20,203 nt of DNA, from assembly GCA_947253595.1 (NCBI GenBank), contig CAMXZR010000019.1, positions 1-20,203 on the forward strand, given 5' to 3'. The stretch comes from an uncultured Olsenella sp. (GTDB lineage: Bacteria > Actinomycetota > Coriobacteriia > Coriobacteriales > Atopobiaceae). Made by a program: the position numbers and the translations under genes. Positions 12,621 to 20,203 of the stretch are shown here, piece after piece (positions within the stretch are counted from its first letter, which is position 1; each line of letters opens with the position of its first letter). The notes under the pieces are model-generated. The model was not told the origin of the DNA. It made no database searches and saw only the letters and a list, made by a program, of their open reading frames with translations.

Positions 12621-13515
12621 TTTGCGAAAATCTCTCGCAATAGGAGTGTAGCGCCTCTCTCCATGGCCTCATCTGGTTGCCGATCCCACGCTCGAGGTGG
12701 CCGTTTCTGAGCGCCGAGAAGTGCGGCCGGTCGGCGGAGGCGGGATTGGCACGCTTGTACTCGTCGCTCGTACAGCGGACGACCTCGCAGCCGCTGCCGA
12801 ACTCCTCGAAGATGGCCTGGGCGAAGTCGGCCCAGGAGCAGGTTCCCTCGTTGGTGCAGTGATAGATGCCGTAGTCCTCGGTGACCGCGAGCGCGAGGAC
12901 CTCGTGCGCGAGGTCGTTTGCGCTGGTGGGGTTGCCCAGCTGGTCATCGACCACGGTGACCCTGCCATGCGACTCGGCGAGCCGGAGCATCGTCTTCACG
13001 AAGTTCTTCCCCACGTATCCGTAGAGCCAGGCGGTACGCAGCACGAAGGTCCGAGGGTTGGCGGCGAGCGCAAGCCCCTCCCCCGCCAGCTTGGAACGGC
13101 CATACGCGCTGATGGGTGCCGGCGCGTCCGCCTCGACTCGCTCGCCGGGAACGGTGCCCGGGAAGACGTAGTCCGTCGAGATGTGGACGAGCTTGGCCCC
13201 CTGGGCGGCGCAGGCGCGGGCGAGGTTCATGGGTCCCAGGGCGTTTGCCGAGAAGGCGGTCGGGAAGTTGGCCTCGCAGCCGTCGACGTTGGTCATCGCG
13301 GCGCAGTTGATGGCCAGTTCGTAGGGGCCATGCCCCTCGAACCACGCGTCTACCGCAGTCGCATCGGAGATGTCCAGGTCCTCGATGTCAATGTAGTCGA
13401 CCTCCGCGTCCGCGTAGGCCTCGGGGATGGGACCGATCTCGGAACGTCCCTCGGCCATGAGACGGCGAAGCTCGTTGCCCAGCTGCCCATGCGAGCCGGT
13501 GACCAGAATCTTCAT
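12610..13515 (-). CDS. rfbD: dTDP-4-dehydrorhamnose reductase
   Basis: This is a 301-aa NADPH-dependent reductase for the last step of dTDP-L-rhamnose synthesis. Motifs are the nucleotide-binding TGSHGQLG (6-13), INCAAMTNVDGCE (69-81), the catalytic S113/T114-D115 in HISTDYVF, and Y138-xxx-K142 in SAYGRSKLAGE. GGGAGGG lies seven bases before ATG 13515. The gene follows rfbC by 18 bp, and its own 3' end overlaps the start of the membrane-protein gene. It is a single-domain RfbD, not the RfbC-RfbD fusion found in some other actinobacteria. Confidence 0.95.
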   Translation of the reverse strand: MKILVTGSHGQLGNELRRLMAEGRSEIGPIPEAYADAEVDYIDIEDLDISDATAVDAWFEGHGPYELAINCAAMTNVDGCEANFPTAFSANALGPMNLARACAAQGAKLVHISTDYVFPGTVPGERVEADAPAPISAYGRSKLAGEGLALAANPRTFVLRTAWLYGYVGKNFVKTMLRLAESHGRVTVVDDQLGNPTSANDLAHEVLALAVTEDYGIYHCTNEGTCSWADFAQAIFEEFGSGCEVVRCTSDEYKRANPASADRPHFSALRNGHLERGIGNQMRPWREALHSYCERFSQNAR

Positions 13516-13533
13516 GCGGGTTCCCTCCCTTGC

Positions 13534-14121
13534 CTAGCGGACGATGCCGCGGGCGGAGCAGTAGTCGTCAAAGCCGGGATGTCTGGTGTCCTTGTCGGAC
13601 AGGTTCACCTCAACCCCCTCCATCAGGGGCCACTCGACGCCGATCGCCGGGTCGTTCCACATGAGGCCACCCTCGTCGTTGGGGCGGTAGACGTCATCGC
13701 ACTTGTAGCAGAACACGGCGGTCTCGCTCAGCACGTAGAAGCCATGCGCGAAACCGCGGGGGACGAAGAACTGGCGGCGGTTCTCGGCAGAGAGGAGGGC
13801 CCCCTCCCACCTGCCGAAGGTCGAGCTGCCCTCGCGAAGGTCAACCGCGACGTCGAAGACCTCGCCCTCTACCACGCGGACGAGCTTGCTCTGGGGGTGG
13901 TCGATCTGGAAGTGGAGGCCGCGCAGGACGCCCTGGGTGGAGGAGCTCTGGTTGTCTTGGACGAAGTCGGCGTCTATGCCGCCGGCCAAGAAGTCGGAGC
14001 GCTTGTAGGTCTCCATGAAGTACCCGCGGGCGTCGCCATATGCCTTGCAGTCGACGACGGTCACGCCCTCGATGGACGTGGGCGTGAAGGTGAAGTTCCC
14101 GGAGCTGATGGTCTCTCTCAT
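13534..14121 (-). CDS. rfbC: dTDP-4-dehydrorhamnose 3,5-epimerase
   Basis: This is a 195-aa cupin-type epimerase from ATG 14121, preceded by GAGAGG. It inverts C3 and C5 of dTDP-4-keto-6-deoxyglucose to give the rhamno configuration. Family motifs are DARGYFMETYK (30-40), QDNQSSSTQGVLRGLHFQ with catalytic H70, VPRGFAHGFYVLSE, the candidate Y139 in VFCYKCDDVY, and the GLMWNDP loop. It begins an rfbC-rfbD-membrane protein-rfbB run of genes. A candidate promoter lies directly upstream (14156-14185), in the 119-bp gap after the second ATP-grasp gene. A GTG two codons earlier is possible but less well placed. Confidence 0.95.
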   Translation of the reverse strand: MRETISSGNFTFTPTSIEGVTVVDCKAYGDARGYFMETYKRSDFLAGGIDADFVQDNQSSSTQGVLRGLHFQIDHPQSKLVRVVEGEVFDVAVDLREGSSTFGRWEGALLSAENRRQFFVPRGFAHGFYVLSETAVFCYKCDDVYRPNDEGGLMWNDPAIGVEWPLMEGVEVNLSDKDTRHPGFDDYCSARGIVR

Positions 14122-14155
14122 GCGCACCTCTCAACCTCTCAAAAACTGGAAAAGA

Positions 14156-14185
14156 CGTATATCCAAAGCCAAGAGTGTAGGACAA
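14156..14185 (-). promoter_or_regulatory. Candidate promoter for rfbC-rfbD-rfbB
   Basis: On the minus strand TTGTCC (14180-14185) and TATACG (14156-14161) are separated by 18 bp, about 35 bases upstream of the rfbC start. It is in the only sizeable gap (119 bp) within the glycan operon. Four of six matches in each hexamer give modest support. Confidence 0.4.
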
Positions 14186-14240
14186 GCCGTCGAACCGCGA
14201 TCAAACCGGCTCGTGCGACGCCATGCCGAAGTCGGGCTCG

Positions 14241-15212
14241 TCACGCGGTTGACGTGACGTACTCGCTGTACCTGCGGGCGATGTAGCAGTCCTCGTAGTC
14301 CCGCATCCGCTCTATGGGCTCGCCGAGGTGGGCTCGCAGGTGGTTGGACACGCAGTCGTACACCGCCATGCAGCTGAACTTCACGCCGCCCGAGAAGCGC
14401 GGGTTGCACTCGAGGAAGCGATACTCCCCCTCGCGCTCCTCGATGAACTCGAAGTTGACGCAGCCCACCACGCCGAGCTCGACTGCCAGCCTCTGGCAGG
14501 CACCCACGAGCGCATCGTCGTGAAACACGCGCACCGAGGTCCCCGCGCCGTTGAGGGTGCGCAGGAGCTCCCGGCGCGGGATGGCGGCGACCTCCGACCC
14601 CCGCTCGTCACGCACGATATCCACGGTGACGACCGGCCCCTCGACGAGGGGCTGCACGATGTAGCGCTCAGGATCGGGGGGGCAGACCGCCCGCCAGTCC
14701 TCGGGACCCCTCACGCGCACGAGGCCCTGGCTGCTCCTGCCGTCCAGGGGCTTCACCACCACGGGATGGTTCGGACATCTCCCCTCGAGGGAGGCCAGGG
14801 GCACGGTGGGGATGCCCCGCACGCCCGACTTGGAACCCTGCAGGAAGTCGGCCATGGCGCGCTTGTCGCGGCAGAGGGCGAGCGCGGACGCCGGAGAGAT
14901 GAGCACCTTGGTGCCCAGATCAGCCAGCAGGTCGCGATGGGAGTTGAAGAAGTCCACCTCGACGTCGGTCAAGGGAAGGAGCAGCTCCACCCCCTCGCGC
15001 GCGCAGACGTCCGCGACGAAGGAGGCATAGTCCGCCTCGGAGGAGACGTAAGGGGCCTGATGGAAGGAGTCGACGAAGAGGCTCTGCGCAACCCACTCCG
15101 CAGGGTACACGTCCACGCCCACCACCCTGATGCCTTGGCCATGAAGCCCCTGCACCACGGCCTCTGCCGAAAAGGAGCCGATTGCCGTTACCAAGGCGAC
15201 GCGAGGAACCAT
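14241..15212 (-). CDS. ATP-grasp ligase, small (323 aa)
   Basis: The N-terminal preATP-grasp domain starts VPRVALVTAIGSFSAEAVV. The ATP-grasp core has the nucleotide-binding Lys in HPVVVKPLDGRSSQGLV and the metal-binding end VNFEFIEEREGEYRFLECNP followed by RFSGG, in which the E and N residues coordinate Mg. Such proteins ligate a carboxylate to an amine or thiol through an acyl-phosphate. It lies between the transaminase wecE and rfbC, 13 bp downstream of wecE, so it may act on the 4-amino group of Fuc4N; that is inference. The ATG at 15212 was preferred to a GTG two codons upstream. The substrate is unknown. Confidence 0.8.
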   Translation of the reverse strand: MVPRVALVTAIGSFSAEAVVQGLHGQGIRVVGVDVYPAEWVAQSLFVDSFHQAPYVSSEADYASFVADVCAREGVELLLPLTDVEVDFFNSHRDLLADLGTKVLISPASALALCRDKRAMADFLQGSKSGVRGIPTVPLASLEGRCPNHPVVVKPLDGRSSQGLVRVRGPEDWRAVCPPDPERYIVQPLVEGPVVTVDIVRDERGSEVAAIPRRELLRTLNGAGTSVRVFHDDALVGACQRLAVELGVVGCVNFEFIEEREGEYRFLECNPRFSGGVKFSCMAVYDCVSNHLRAHLGEPIERMRDYEDCYIARRYSEYVTSTA

Positions 15213-15225
15213 GGGCACCCCACCC

Positions 15226-16347
15226 CTATCCGAAGAAGTCGAGCACGGAGCGAATTACCGTGTCCCGGTCGGTGGCGGACATGCCGTAGTAGAGGGGCAG
15301 ACGCACCAGGCGCTCGCTCTCGCGCGTCGTGTGCAAGTCCTCCCCGTCGAAGCGACCGAATCGCAGGCCGGCGGGCGAGCTGTGCAGGGGGACGTAGTGG
15401 AAGACGGCCATGACGCCACGCCCCTTGAGGTAAGCGATGAGCTCCTGGCGCTGCCCCAGGTCGCGGCACTTCAGATAGAACATGTGGGCGTTGTGGACGC
15501 AACCCTCGGGAACGACGGGAAGCCCCACCAGACCCCGCTCGCCAAGCGGGGCGAAGGCGTCCCAGTAGGCCTGCCAGGTGGCCAGGCGGTCGTCGTTTAT
15601 CTGGTCCGCGGCCTGAAGCTGGCCCCAGAGGTAGGCGGCGTTCAAGTCACTCTGCAGGTAGGAGCTACCACGGTCCACCCAGGTATACTTGTCCACCTGC
15701 CCACGGAAGAAGCGCTGTCGGTTGGTGCCCTTCTCGCGGATGACCTCGGCCCTCTCGATGTAGGCGGGGTCGTTGATTACGATCGCTCCGCCCTCGCCCA
15801 TCGAGTAGTTCTTGGTCTCGTGGAAGGAGTAGCAGCCGAAGGCCCCAATGGTCCCCAGGGCGCGCCCATGGTAGCTGCTCATGACGCCCTGAGCCGCGTC
15901 CTCCACGACGAGGAGGCCGTGCCTGCGTGCGATGTCCATGAGCCGGTCCATCTCGCAGGCGACCCCGGCGTAGTGAACGGGCGCGATCACGCGGGTACGC
16001 TCGGTAATGGCGGCCTCGACCCTCTCCTCGTCCATGTTCATGGTGTCGGGGCGGACGTCCAGGGTCGCCCCCACCGCCTGGAACGCCGTCGCGGTGGACG
16101 AGAAGGTATAACTCGGGAGGATGACCTCGTCACCAGGTTCGAGGTCACAGAGCACCGCCGCCATCTCGAGGGCAGACGTCCCGCTCGTGGTGAGGAGGAC
16201 CTTCTCGGCGTCGAAGCGCTCCTCCATCCACTTGTGACAGCGCTTGGAGAATGGCCCGTCGCCGCAGATCTTGTGGTTCTGTTCCGCCGCCTCCCTGACG
16301 TACTGCATCTCGGTTCCCACGTAGGGGGGTACGTTGAAGTCAATCAT
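15226..16347 (-). CDS. wecE: dTDP-4-amino-4,6-dideoxygalactose transaminase
   Basis: This is a 373-aa PLP-dependent DegT/DnrJ/EryC1 aminotransferase. It resembles the enterobacterial WecE/RffA through most of its length: ICGDGPFSKRCHKWMEERF, LPSYTFSSTATAF, PVHYAGVACEMD, VEDAAQGVMSSYHGRALGTI, SFHETKNYSMGEGGA with Schiff-base K179, REKGTNRQRFFRGQVDKYTW and AVFHYVPLHSSPAG. It transfers an amino group from glutamate to dTDP-4-keto-6-deoxyglucose, giving dTDP-Fuc4N. Compared with my memory of E. coli WecE, about three residues are missing before DVRPDTMNMD. No WecD-like N-acetyltransferase is present nearby, so the amine may be modified by the flanking ATP-grasp enzymes. ATG 16347 with GGGAGA upstream was chosen over a TTG five codons earlier. 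Confidence 0.93.
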   Translation of the reverse strand: MIDFNVPPYVGTEMQYVREAAEQNHKICGDGPFSKRCHKWMEERFDAEKVLLTTSGTSALEMAAVLCDLEPGDEVILPSYTFSSTATAFQAVGATLDVRPDTMNMDEERVEAAITERTRVIAPVHYAGVACEMDRLMDIARRHGLLVVEDAAQGVMSSYHGRALGTIGAFGCYSFHETKNYSMGEGGAIVINDPAYIERAEVIREKGTNRQRFFRGQVDKYTWVDRGSSYLQSDLNAAYLWGQLQAADQINDDRLATWQAYWDAFAPLGERGLVGLPVVPEGCVHNAHMFYLKCRDLGQRQELIAYLKGRGVMAVFHYVPLHSSPAGLRFGRFDGEDLHTTRESERLVRLPLYYGMSATDRDTVIRSVLDFFG

Positions 16348-16416
16348 CTTGTGGTCTCCCAAAGCTGGTGTTGGTCGGCTCTATCGCCGGGCGCGTCCCG
16401 TCAGACACGAAATTGC

Positions 16417-17688
16417 TCAGGCAATGCCCCCGTTCCTCCTCCGGTTTCCGAGGAGGAGCTCCTCCCCGTCGGCGTCGGTCATGCCGACTCTCCGGAAGAG
16501 CTCGTCGGTCCTTCGATCGATCGCCTCGCGGTCGGACGAGCAGAGGTACACGCGGACGGCATAGGGCTTGTCGCCCACCTGATGCGAGATGAGCTCCCCG
16601 GGCCGGTAGTAGACGGTCGTCTCCCTGACGAGCGGGTCGGAATCCTCGGGGAGGCCGTGCACTCCTGCGACGCGCCCCTCCTTGCCGTGGAAGTAGAGGC
16701 CCGCCGCCACGTCAGTCAGATGGGGGTCGTGCCCCTCGAGGCGTGCGGCCGCTGCCGCGGGGTCGTACACGTTGTCGAGCAGCAGATCCTCGACGCAGAT
16801 GCTGCCGGCGCTGGCGTGCTCGAGCAGCTCGTGCTCGTAGCCAAAGATGCGCCCGGCGCACTCGCAGACCCTGATGCCCCTGCCGGGACCCCAGAAGAAC
16901 TGCATGCAAAGGGGTCCGTTCCTCAGCCCCACGTACCTGGCCACCTTCCGGAGCATCTCCGTTGCCTCGGGAAGCACCTCATCCGTGCGGGAGCTGGGAT
17001 AGACGATGCGGCTCACCCAGGGAAGCTCTGCCTCGTTACCGGAGCTCTTCTCTCGGTCGGCGACCTCGAGGACGACGGGCCGCCCGTCCGCGACCCACGA
17101 CATGAGGTTGAACTCGAACCCCTCGTCGTACTCCTCGACGAAGATGTAGGGAGCGTCGGAGTAGCCCGCCACCTCGTCGTAGGCAGCCTCCACCTCCCGC
17201 GCGTCGTTCAGGACCCTCACGCCATGCGACCCCCAGCCATCGGCGGGCTTCGTCACGCAGGGAAAGCCTATGTCCCCCAGGTCCTCGGCCACGTGCCCCT
17301 TCCTCACCCGCACCGTCCTGGGATAGGGAATCCCCAACTCGTCGAACATGCCCTTCATGAGGGACTTGTCTCGCAGATAGGCAAGCCGGTCGGGAGGAAG
17401 GGGGCAGTCCAGACCCGCACGATGGGCGATGCTCGCGCAGCACTCGGCGAGGAGGTCGGAGAAGGAGCTCACGATGCCGTCCGCACCGAGCTCCCCGCAG
17501 AGGCGCGCCACCGCCTCCGTGTCGCGTGGGTCTATGTCATATGCCTCGTCCGCTATCGCCTTGGCGGGAGTCCGGGAATATCCGTCGCAGACGATCGTGT
17601 GCCACCCGCGCTCCTTGGCCTTCCTCACGAGGGGGACGAACTCGTCCATCGAACCCAGTACGACCAGACGGTGTCGGTCTTCTGACAC
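16417..17688 (-). CDS. ATP-grasp carboxylate-amine ligase-like protein (423 aa)
   Basis: This protein starts at GTG 17688 with GGGAG six bases upstream. Residues 1-110 form a preATP-grasp Rossmann domain (HRLVVLGSMDEFVPLVRKAK, then WHTIVCDGYSRTPAK). Residues 110-320 are the ATP-grasp region, with FPCVTKPADGWGSHGVRVLN (Lys and Gly loop) and CMQFFWGPGRGIRVCECAGR. A C-terminal domain contains GLYFHGKEGRVAGVHGLPED. The typical fold pairs an acyl-phosphate intermediate with an amine nucleophile. It is the first gene of the minus-strand glycan operon and shares a short divergent region with the YfhO-like gene. The natural substrate cannot be predicted; amino-acid attachment to an amino sugar is one reading. 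Confidence 0.8.
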   Translation of the reverse strand: MSEDRHRLVVLGSMDEFVPLVRKAKERGWHTIVCDGYSRTPAKAIADEAYDIDPRDTEAVARLCGELGADGIVSSFSDLLAECCASIAHRAGLDCPLPPDRLAYLRDKSLMKGMFDELGIPYPRTVRVRKGHVAEDLGDIGFPCVTKPADGWGSHGVRVLNDAREVEAAYDEVAGYSDAPYIFVEEYDEGFEFNLMSWVADGRPVVLEVADREKSSGNEAELPWVSRIVYPSSRTDEVLPEATEMLRKVARYVGLRNGPLCMQFFWGPGRGIRVCECAGRIFGYEHELLEHASAGSICVEDLLLDNVYDPAAAAARLEGHDPHLTDVAAGLYFHGKEGRVAGVHGLPEDSDPLVRETTVYYRPGELISHQVGDKPYAVRVYLCSSDREAIDRRTDELFRRVGMTDADGEELLLGNRRRNGGIA

Positions 17689-17776
17689 TACGCGCTCCCA
17701 TCACCCCATGAACAGTCAGATGGAGAATATAGTAGCAGTAATGCGTCCTTGTCCCCTGCCCCCGGAGGAGCACTCA
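17689..17776. promoter_or_regulatory. Divergent promoter region of the glycan operon and the yfhO-like gene
   Basis: This 88-bp gap separates two outward-facing genes. It is AT-richer around GAATATAGTAGCAGTAATG, which gives a possible plus-strand -10 (TATAGT, 17728-17733) and a possible minus-strand -10 (TATATT in the same patch). No good -35 elements were found in either direction. Confidence 0.35.
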
Positions 17777-20203
17777 TTGAACTGGGCCGACTACATCTAC
17801 CTGCTTCCCGTCTCCGCCGCCTCGCTGCTGCTTGCCTCGCTGGCACCGCGCGCCCTCGGACGGGACGGGGACCGACCAAGAAGGCGCGACGCGCGCGAGC
17901 TCGCGCTCCTCTGCTGCGGGCTCGCGCTGGGCGTCGCCCTGGTATACGGTGCCATGCTCGCGGGCCGGCGGCTCTTCGCCTTTGGCCCAGGGGACGCCGG
18001 GACGGACACCATAGACCAGTACATCCCCTTCTACCTCAACCTGATCGGTCGCGTGAGGGAGGGGTCGTTCCTCTCCTTCAACTTCGACTACGGGCTGGGG
18101 ACGAGCGTCACCTCGTTCCAGTCCTGGCTCTTCGACCCCTTCAATCTGGCCCTCGTCCCGCTGGGCCTTGCCCTTGGAGAGGAGCGGCTCGCTCTCGTGC
18201 TGGTCGTGGTACAGACACTCAAGGTCTTCTGCGTCGGCCTGCTCTTCGACCACCTCCTCGTGGGGTTCTGCGACAGCAGGCTCGCGCGCGTGGTGGGCTC
18301 GCTCCTCTATGCCTTCTCCGGTTACCTCATCCTGTGGGGGCAGCACTACTGGCTGGGATCGACCTTCGTCATCTTCACGGCGCTCGTCCTCGTCCTCGAG
18401 CTCCTCATGCAAGAGAGGACTTCCGTACGCCTCCTGCTCGTCTCCGTCGTCGTGGCCGTGGCGGTGGGCTGGAGCGCCTACACGGCGTTCATGTCGCTCG
18501 TCGCGGCCGCTCTCTACGTGCTCCTTCGACTCCCCTTCCACCTGAGGGGGTCGGGGGTCGTCCCCTACCTCGCCGCCCTCGCCTGGGTCGCGGCTCCCGT
18601 GGCCTGCGGCCTGCTCCTCTCTGGTGCGCTGTTCCTGCCCTATGCCCTCTTCCTCGTCAACGAGACGGGTCGCGTCACGGGCGGGACGCCCCTCCCCGCG
18701 CGCCTTGCGGCCTCCTTCGCGCCCATTCTTAAAAACTGGGTGCCCTACCTGCTCAGCCGCTTCGTCGGAAGCGGGCTCGTCAACACCGGTGCCGTGGGCT
18801 TCACCCCAGAGGTGGCCGACCTCGCCTCGACCAACTTCCAGCGCGGCTTCGCCTACGAGTTCCCCGTGCTGGGCTACTCCGCAGGCTGTCTCATGCTCCT
18901 CTCGCAGTTCTTCTCCTGGCTCTATCGCGAGGGTAGCCGCCGGGAGCGCGCGCTCTGTACGGCGGCCGCGCTCCTCGTGGTCTTCTACCTCTTCGACCAG
19001 TTCCTTCCCACGCTTCTCAACGCGATGGCGTACGTGAACTATCGGAGCAGCTTCGTCCTCGCCCTCCCCGTCTGCCTCGCCATGTCCATGGCGCTGGAGA
19101 GGCGCGTCATGGCGGGACGCGTCTCCATCCCTCCCCTCCTGGCCTCTGCCGCCCTGACCCTCCTGGTCGTCCTCTGGTCCCTCGCGCACACCCTGAACGG
19201 CCGGCTCGTCTGCCTGCTCTTCGCTGCGGCAACACTCGCCATCGCCTGGGCGCTGTGGATGATGGGAAGGCGCGGCTGGAGTCGCGCGGGACGCCTTGCC
19301 CAGGCGGCCCTGGTAACGGCGCTCCTGGCCTCTTCCATGGGAGACGCCTTCTTCGTGACCAACGTCCGAGGGACCCTTGGCATCGGGGACATGCCCGGAC
19401 AGCGCTCACGGGACTATGACACCGTCGCCGCCCTACAAGAGCTCAGGGAGACGGACAGGGGCTTCTGGAGGGTCGACAAGCTGTACGCCGACTGGACGCC
19501 CTACAACGATTCCCTCGCCCAGTCGTATCCCTCGGCGACCACTTACAACAGCACCATAGACAGCGACCTCAGGGAGTTTCTCGACAGGCTCTGGCCCGAG
19601 GCGTACAACCAAGGCGGCGCTATGGAATACTCCCTCAGGAACGCCCCGGACTCCAGCGGCGTGGCGGGTCTGCTCGACGTCAGGTACGTCCTCTCGAAGG
19701 AGCCGTTGGATGCCCCCTGGGCCTCGCTTCGCACGAGGGTCGGCAGCGTGTACGTGTACGAGAACGCCGAGGCCCGGTCCCTTGGCACCCTGCGGCAGAG
19801 GGTCGTGGGCGAGAGCGAGGCAAACGCCCTGAGTGGCGCAAAGGAGAGACGCGCGCTCCTGGAGGACGGCATGATCGTCCCCGATGAGGTGGCCGCCACG
19901 GAGCCCGGTCGCAGGCTTGCGCAGACGAGCCCGAACGGCAGGGCTGCGGGCTTTGGCGACTTCGTCCGGAACGCGGATGGGTCCCTCGAGGCATCCGCGT
20001 CTGCGGACGCGGATGCCGTCGCCTGCGTCGCCGTGCCCCACGCCGACGGATGGAGGGTGCTGGTCGACGGCAACGAGGTGGAGAGCTTCCGGGCGGACTA
20101 TGGCTTCGTCGGCTTCTTCCTCCCCGAGGGGGAACACCACGTCCAGCTGAGCTTCACGCCCGCCGGACTTGGTTCGGGCTGTGCGATGTCCCTCGCGGGG
20201 GCG
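17777..20203 (+). CDS. YfhO-family membrane protein, C-terminus cut by window edge
   Basis: The reading frame is open for 809 codons from TTG 17777, with GGAGGAG six bases before it. The first domain has about 12 membrane spans. After the second span comes GTDTIDQYIPFYLNLIGRVR, then FNFDYGLGTSVTSFQSWLFD, the signature of YfhO-type proteins, which have a GT-C-like fold. The C-terminal extracytoplasmic region ends ADGWRVLVDGNEVESFRADY followed by GFVGFFLPEGEHHVQLSFTP, also a YfhO hallmark. In Bacillus, YfhO acts in glycosylation of lipoteichoic acid; here a role in glycosylating a surface polymer is inferred. No ATG alternative fits the ribosome-binding site and start of homology. Confidence 0.85.
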   Translation, partial: MNWADYIYLLPVSAASLLLASLAPRALGRDGDRPRRRDARELALLCCGLALGVALVYGAMLAGRRLFAFGPGDAGTDTIDQYIPFYLNLIGRVREGSFLSFNFDYGLGTSVTSFQSWLFDPFNLALVPLGLALGEERLALVLVVVQTLKVFCVGLLFDHLLVGFCDSRLARVVGSLLYAFSGYLILWGQHYWLGSTFVIFTALVLVLELLMQERTSVRLLLVSVVVAVAVGWSAYTAFMSLVAAALYVLLRLPFHLRGSGVVPYLAALAWVAAPVACGLLLSGALFLPYALFLVNETGRVTGGTPLPARLAASFAPILKNWVPYLLSRFVGSGLVNTGAVGFTPEVADLASTNFQRGFAYEFPVLGYSAGCLMLLSQFFSWLYREGSRRERALCTAAALLVVFYLFDQFLPTLLNAMAYVNYRSSFVLALPVCLAMSMALERRVMAGRVSIPPLLASAALTLLVVLWSLAHTLNGRLVCLLFAAATLAIAWALWMMGRRGWSRAGRLAQAALVTALLASSMGDAFFVTNVRGTLGIGDMPGQRSRDYDTVAALQELRETDRGFWRVDKLYADWTPYNDSLAQSYPSATTYNSTIDSDLREFLDRLWPEAYNQGGAMEYSLRNAPDSSGVAGLLDVRYVLSKEPLDAPWASLRTRVGSVYVYENAEARSLGTLRQRVVGESEANALSGAKERRALLEDGMIVPDEVAATEPGRRLAQTSPNGRAAGFGDFVRNADGSLEASASADADAVACVAVPHADGWRVLVDGNEVESFRADYGFVGFFLPEGEHHVQLSFTPAGLGSGCAMSLAGA

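Noticed and set aside
12697..17685. Long open frames on the plus strand opposite the rfb, wecE and ATP-grasp genes
   Set aside because: They are mirror frames created by high GC at third codon positions. The minus-strand proteins match well-known families and the plus-strand translations match none.
17774..19189. Minus-strand open frame of about 470 codons opposite the YfhO-like gene
   Set aside because: It is Glu/Arg/Gly-rich low-complexity sequence antisense to a membrane protein with clear YfhO motifs and a good ribosome-binding site.
1..20203. CRISPR array or insertion sequences
   Set aside because: No regularly spaced repeats and no transposase genes or terminal inverted repeats were seen. 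The only DNA recombinase found is the phage integrase.

Overview
The window is high-GC DNA (roughly 60-65 % by eye) with a low-GC island near 3.1-3.8 kb. The protein families and the style of the surface-polysaccharide genes suggest an actinobacterial, probably Coriobacteriia (Olsenella/Collinsella-like), chromosome. This is inferred from gene content only; no rRNA, tRNA or other marker gene is present.

Region 1 (1-2298, minus strand) is the start of a temperate-phage early operon. In transcription order it holds a Cro-like XRE regulator, an excisionase-type DNA-binding protein, a small membrane protein, a small HTH protein, a PD-(D/E)XK nuclease-like protein and a DUF1351-like coiled-coil protein that runs off the left edge. 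A strong minus-strand promoter (TTGACA-N17-TAAATT) and two matching 16-bp palindromic operators lie between the Cro-like gene and a divergent full-length CI/LexA-like repressor (2429-3070).

Region 2 (3071-7874, plus strand) is accessory cargo behind the repressor: an unrecognised low-GC gene, a broken second repressor C-terminal domain, an Abi_2 (AbiD/AbiF-type) HEPN protein with a structured RNA leader, an unrecognised 301-aa protein, and a three-gene module read as a HicA toxin, a HicB antitoxin with a long C-terminal extension, and a SecB-like chaperone. Fragments of repressor 3' ends are scattered between the cargo genes. Two nearly identical 80-bp copies (3847-3926 and 5378-5457) encode the same S24 C-terminal tail, and each begins 8-9 bp after a cargo stop codon. 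This suggests a recombination hotspot at the 3' end of the immunity repressor where defence or addiction genes accumulate.

Region 3 (8015-9184) is a tyrosine integrase with small GGGAC-type repeats on both sides. It probably marks the right end of the element.

Region 4 (9244-17688, minus strand) is a host surface-glycan operon. In transcription order it holds an ATP-grasp protein, a dTDP-4-amino-4,6-dideoxygalactose transaminase (WecE/RffA), a second ATP-grasp protein, RfbC, RfbD, a large polytopic membrane protein and RfbB. RfbB makes dTDP-4-keto-6-deoxyglucose. RfbC and RfbD convert it to dTDP-L-rhamnose, and WecE aminates it to dTDP-Fuc4N. No rfbA and no WecD-type acetyltransferase is visible. 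A divergent YfhO-like membrane protein (17777 to the right edge) reads away from this operon.
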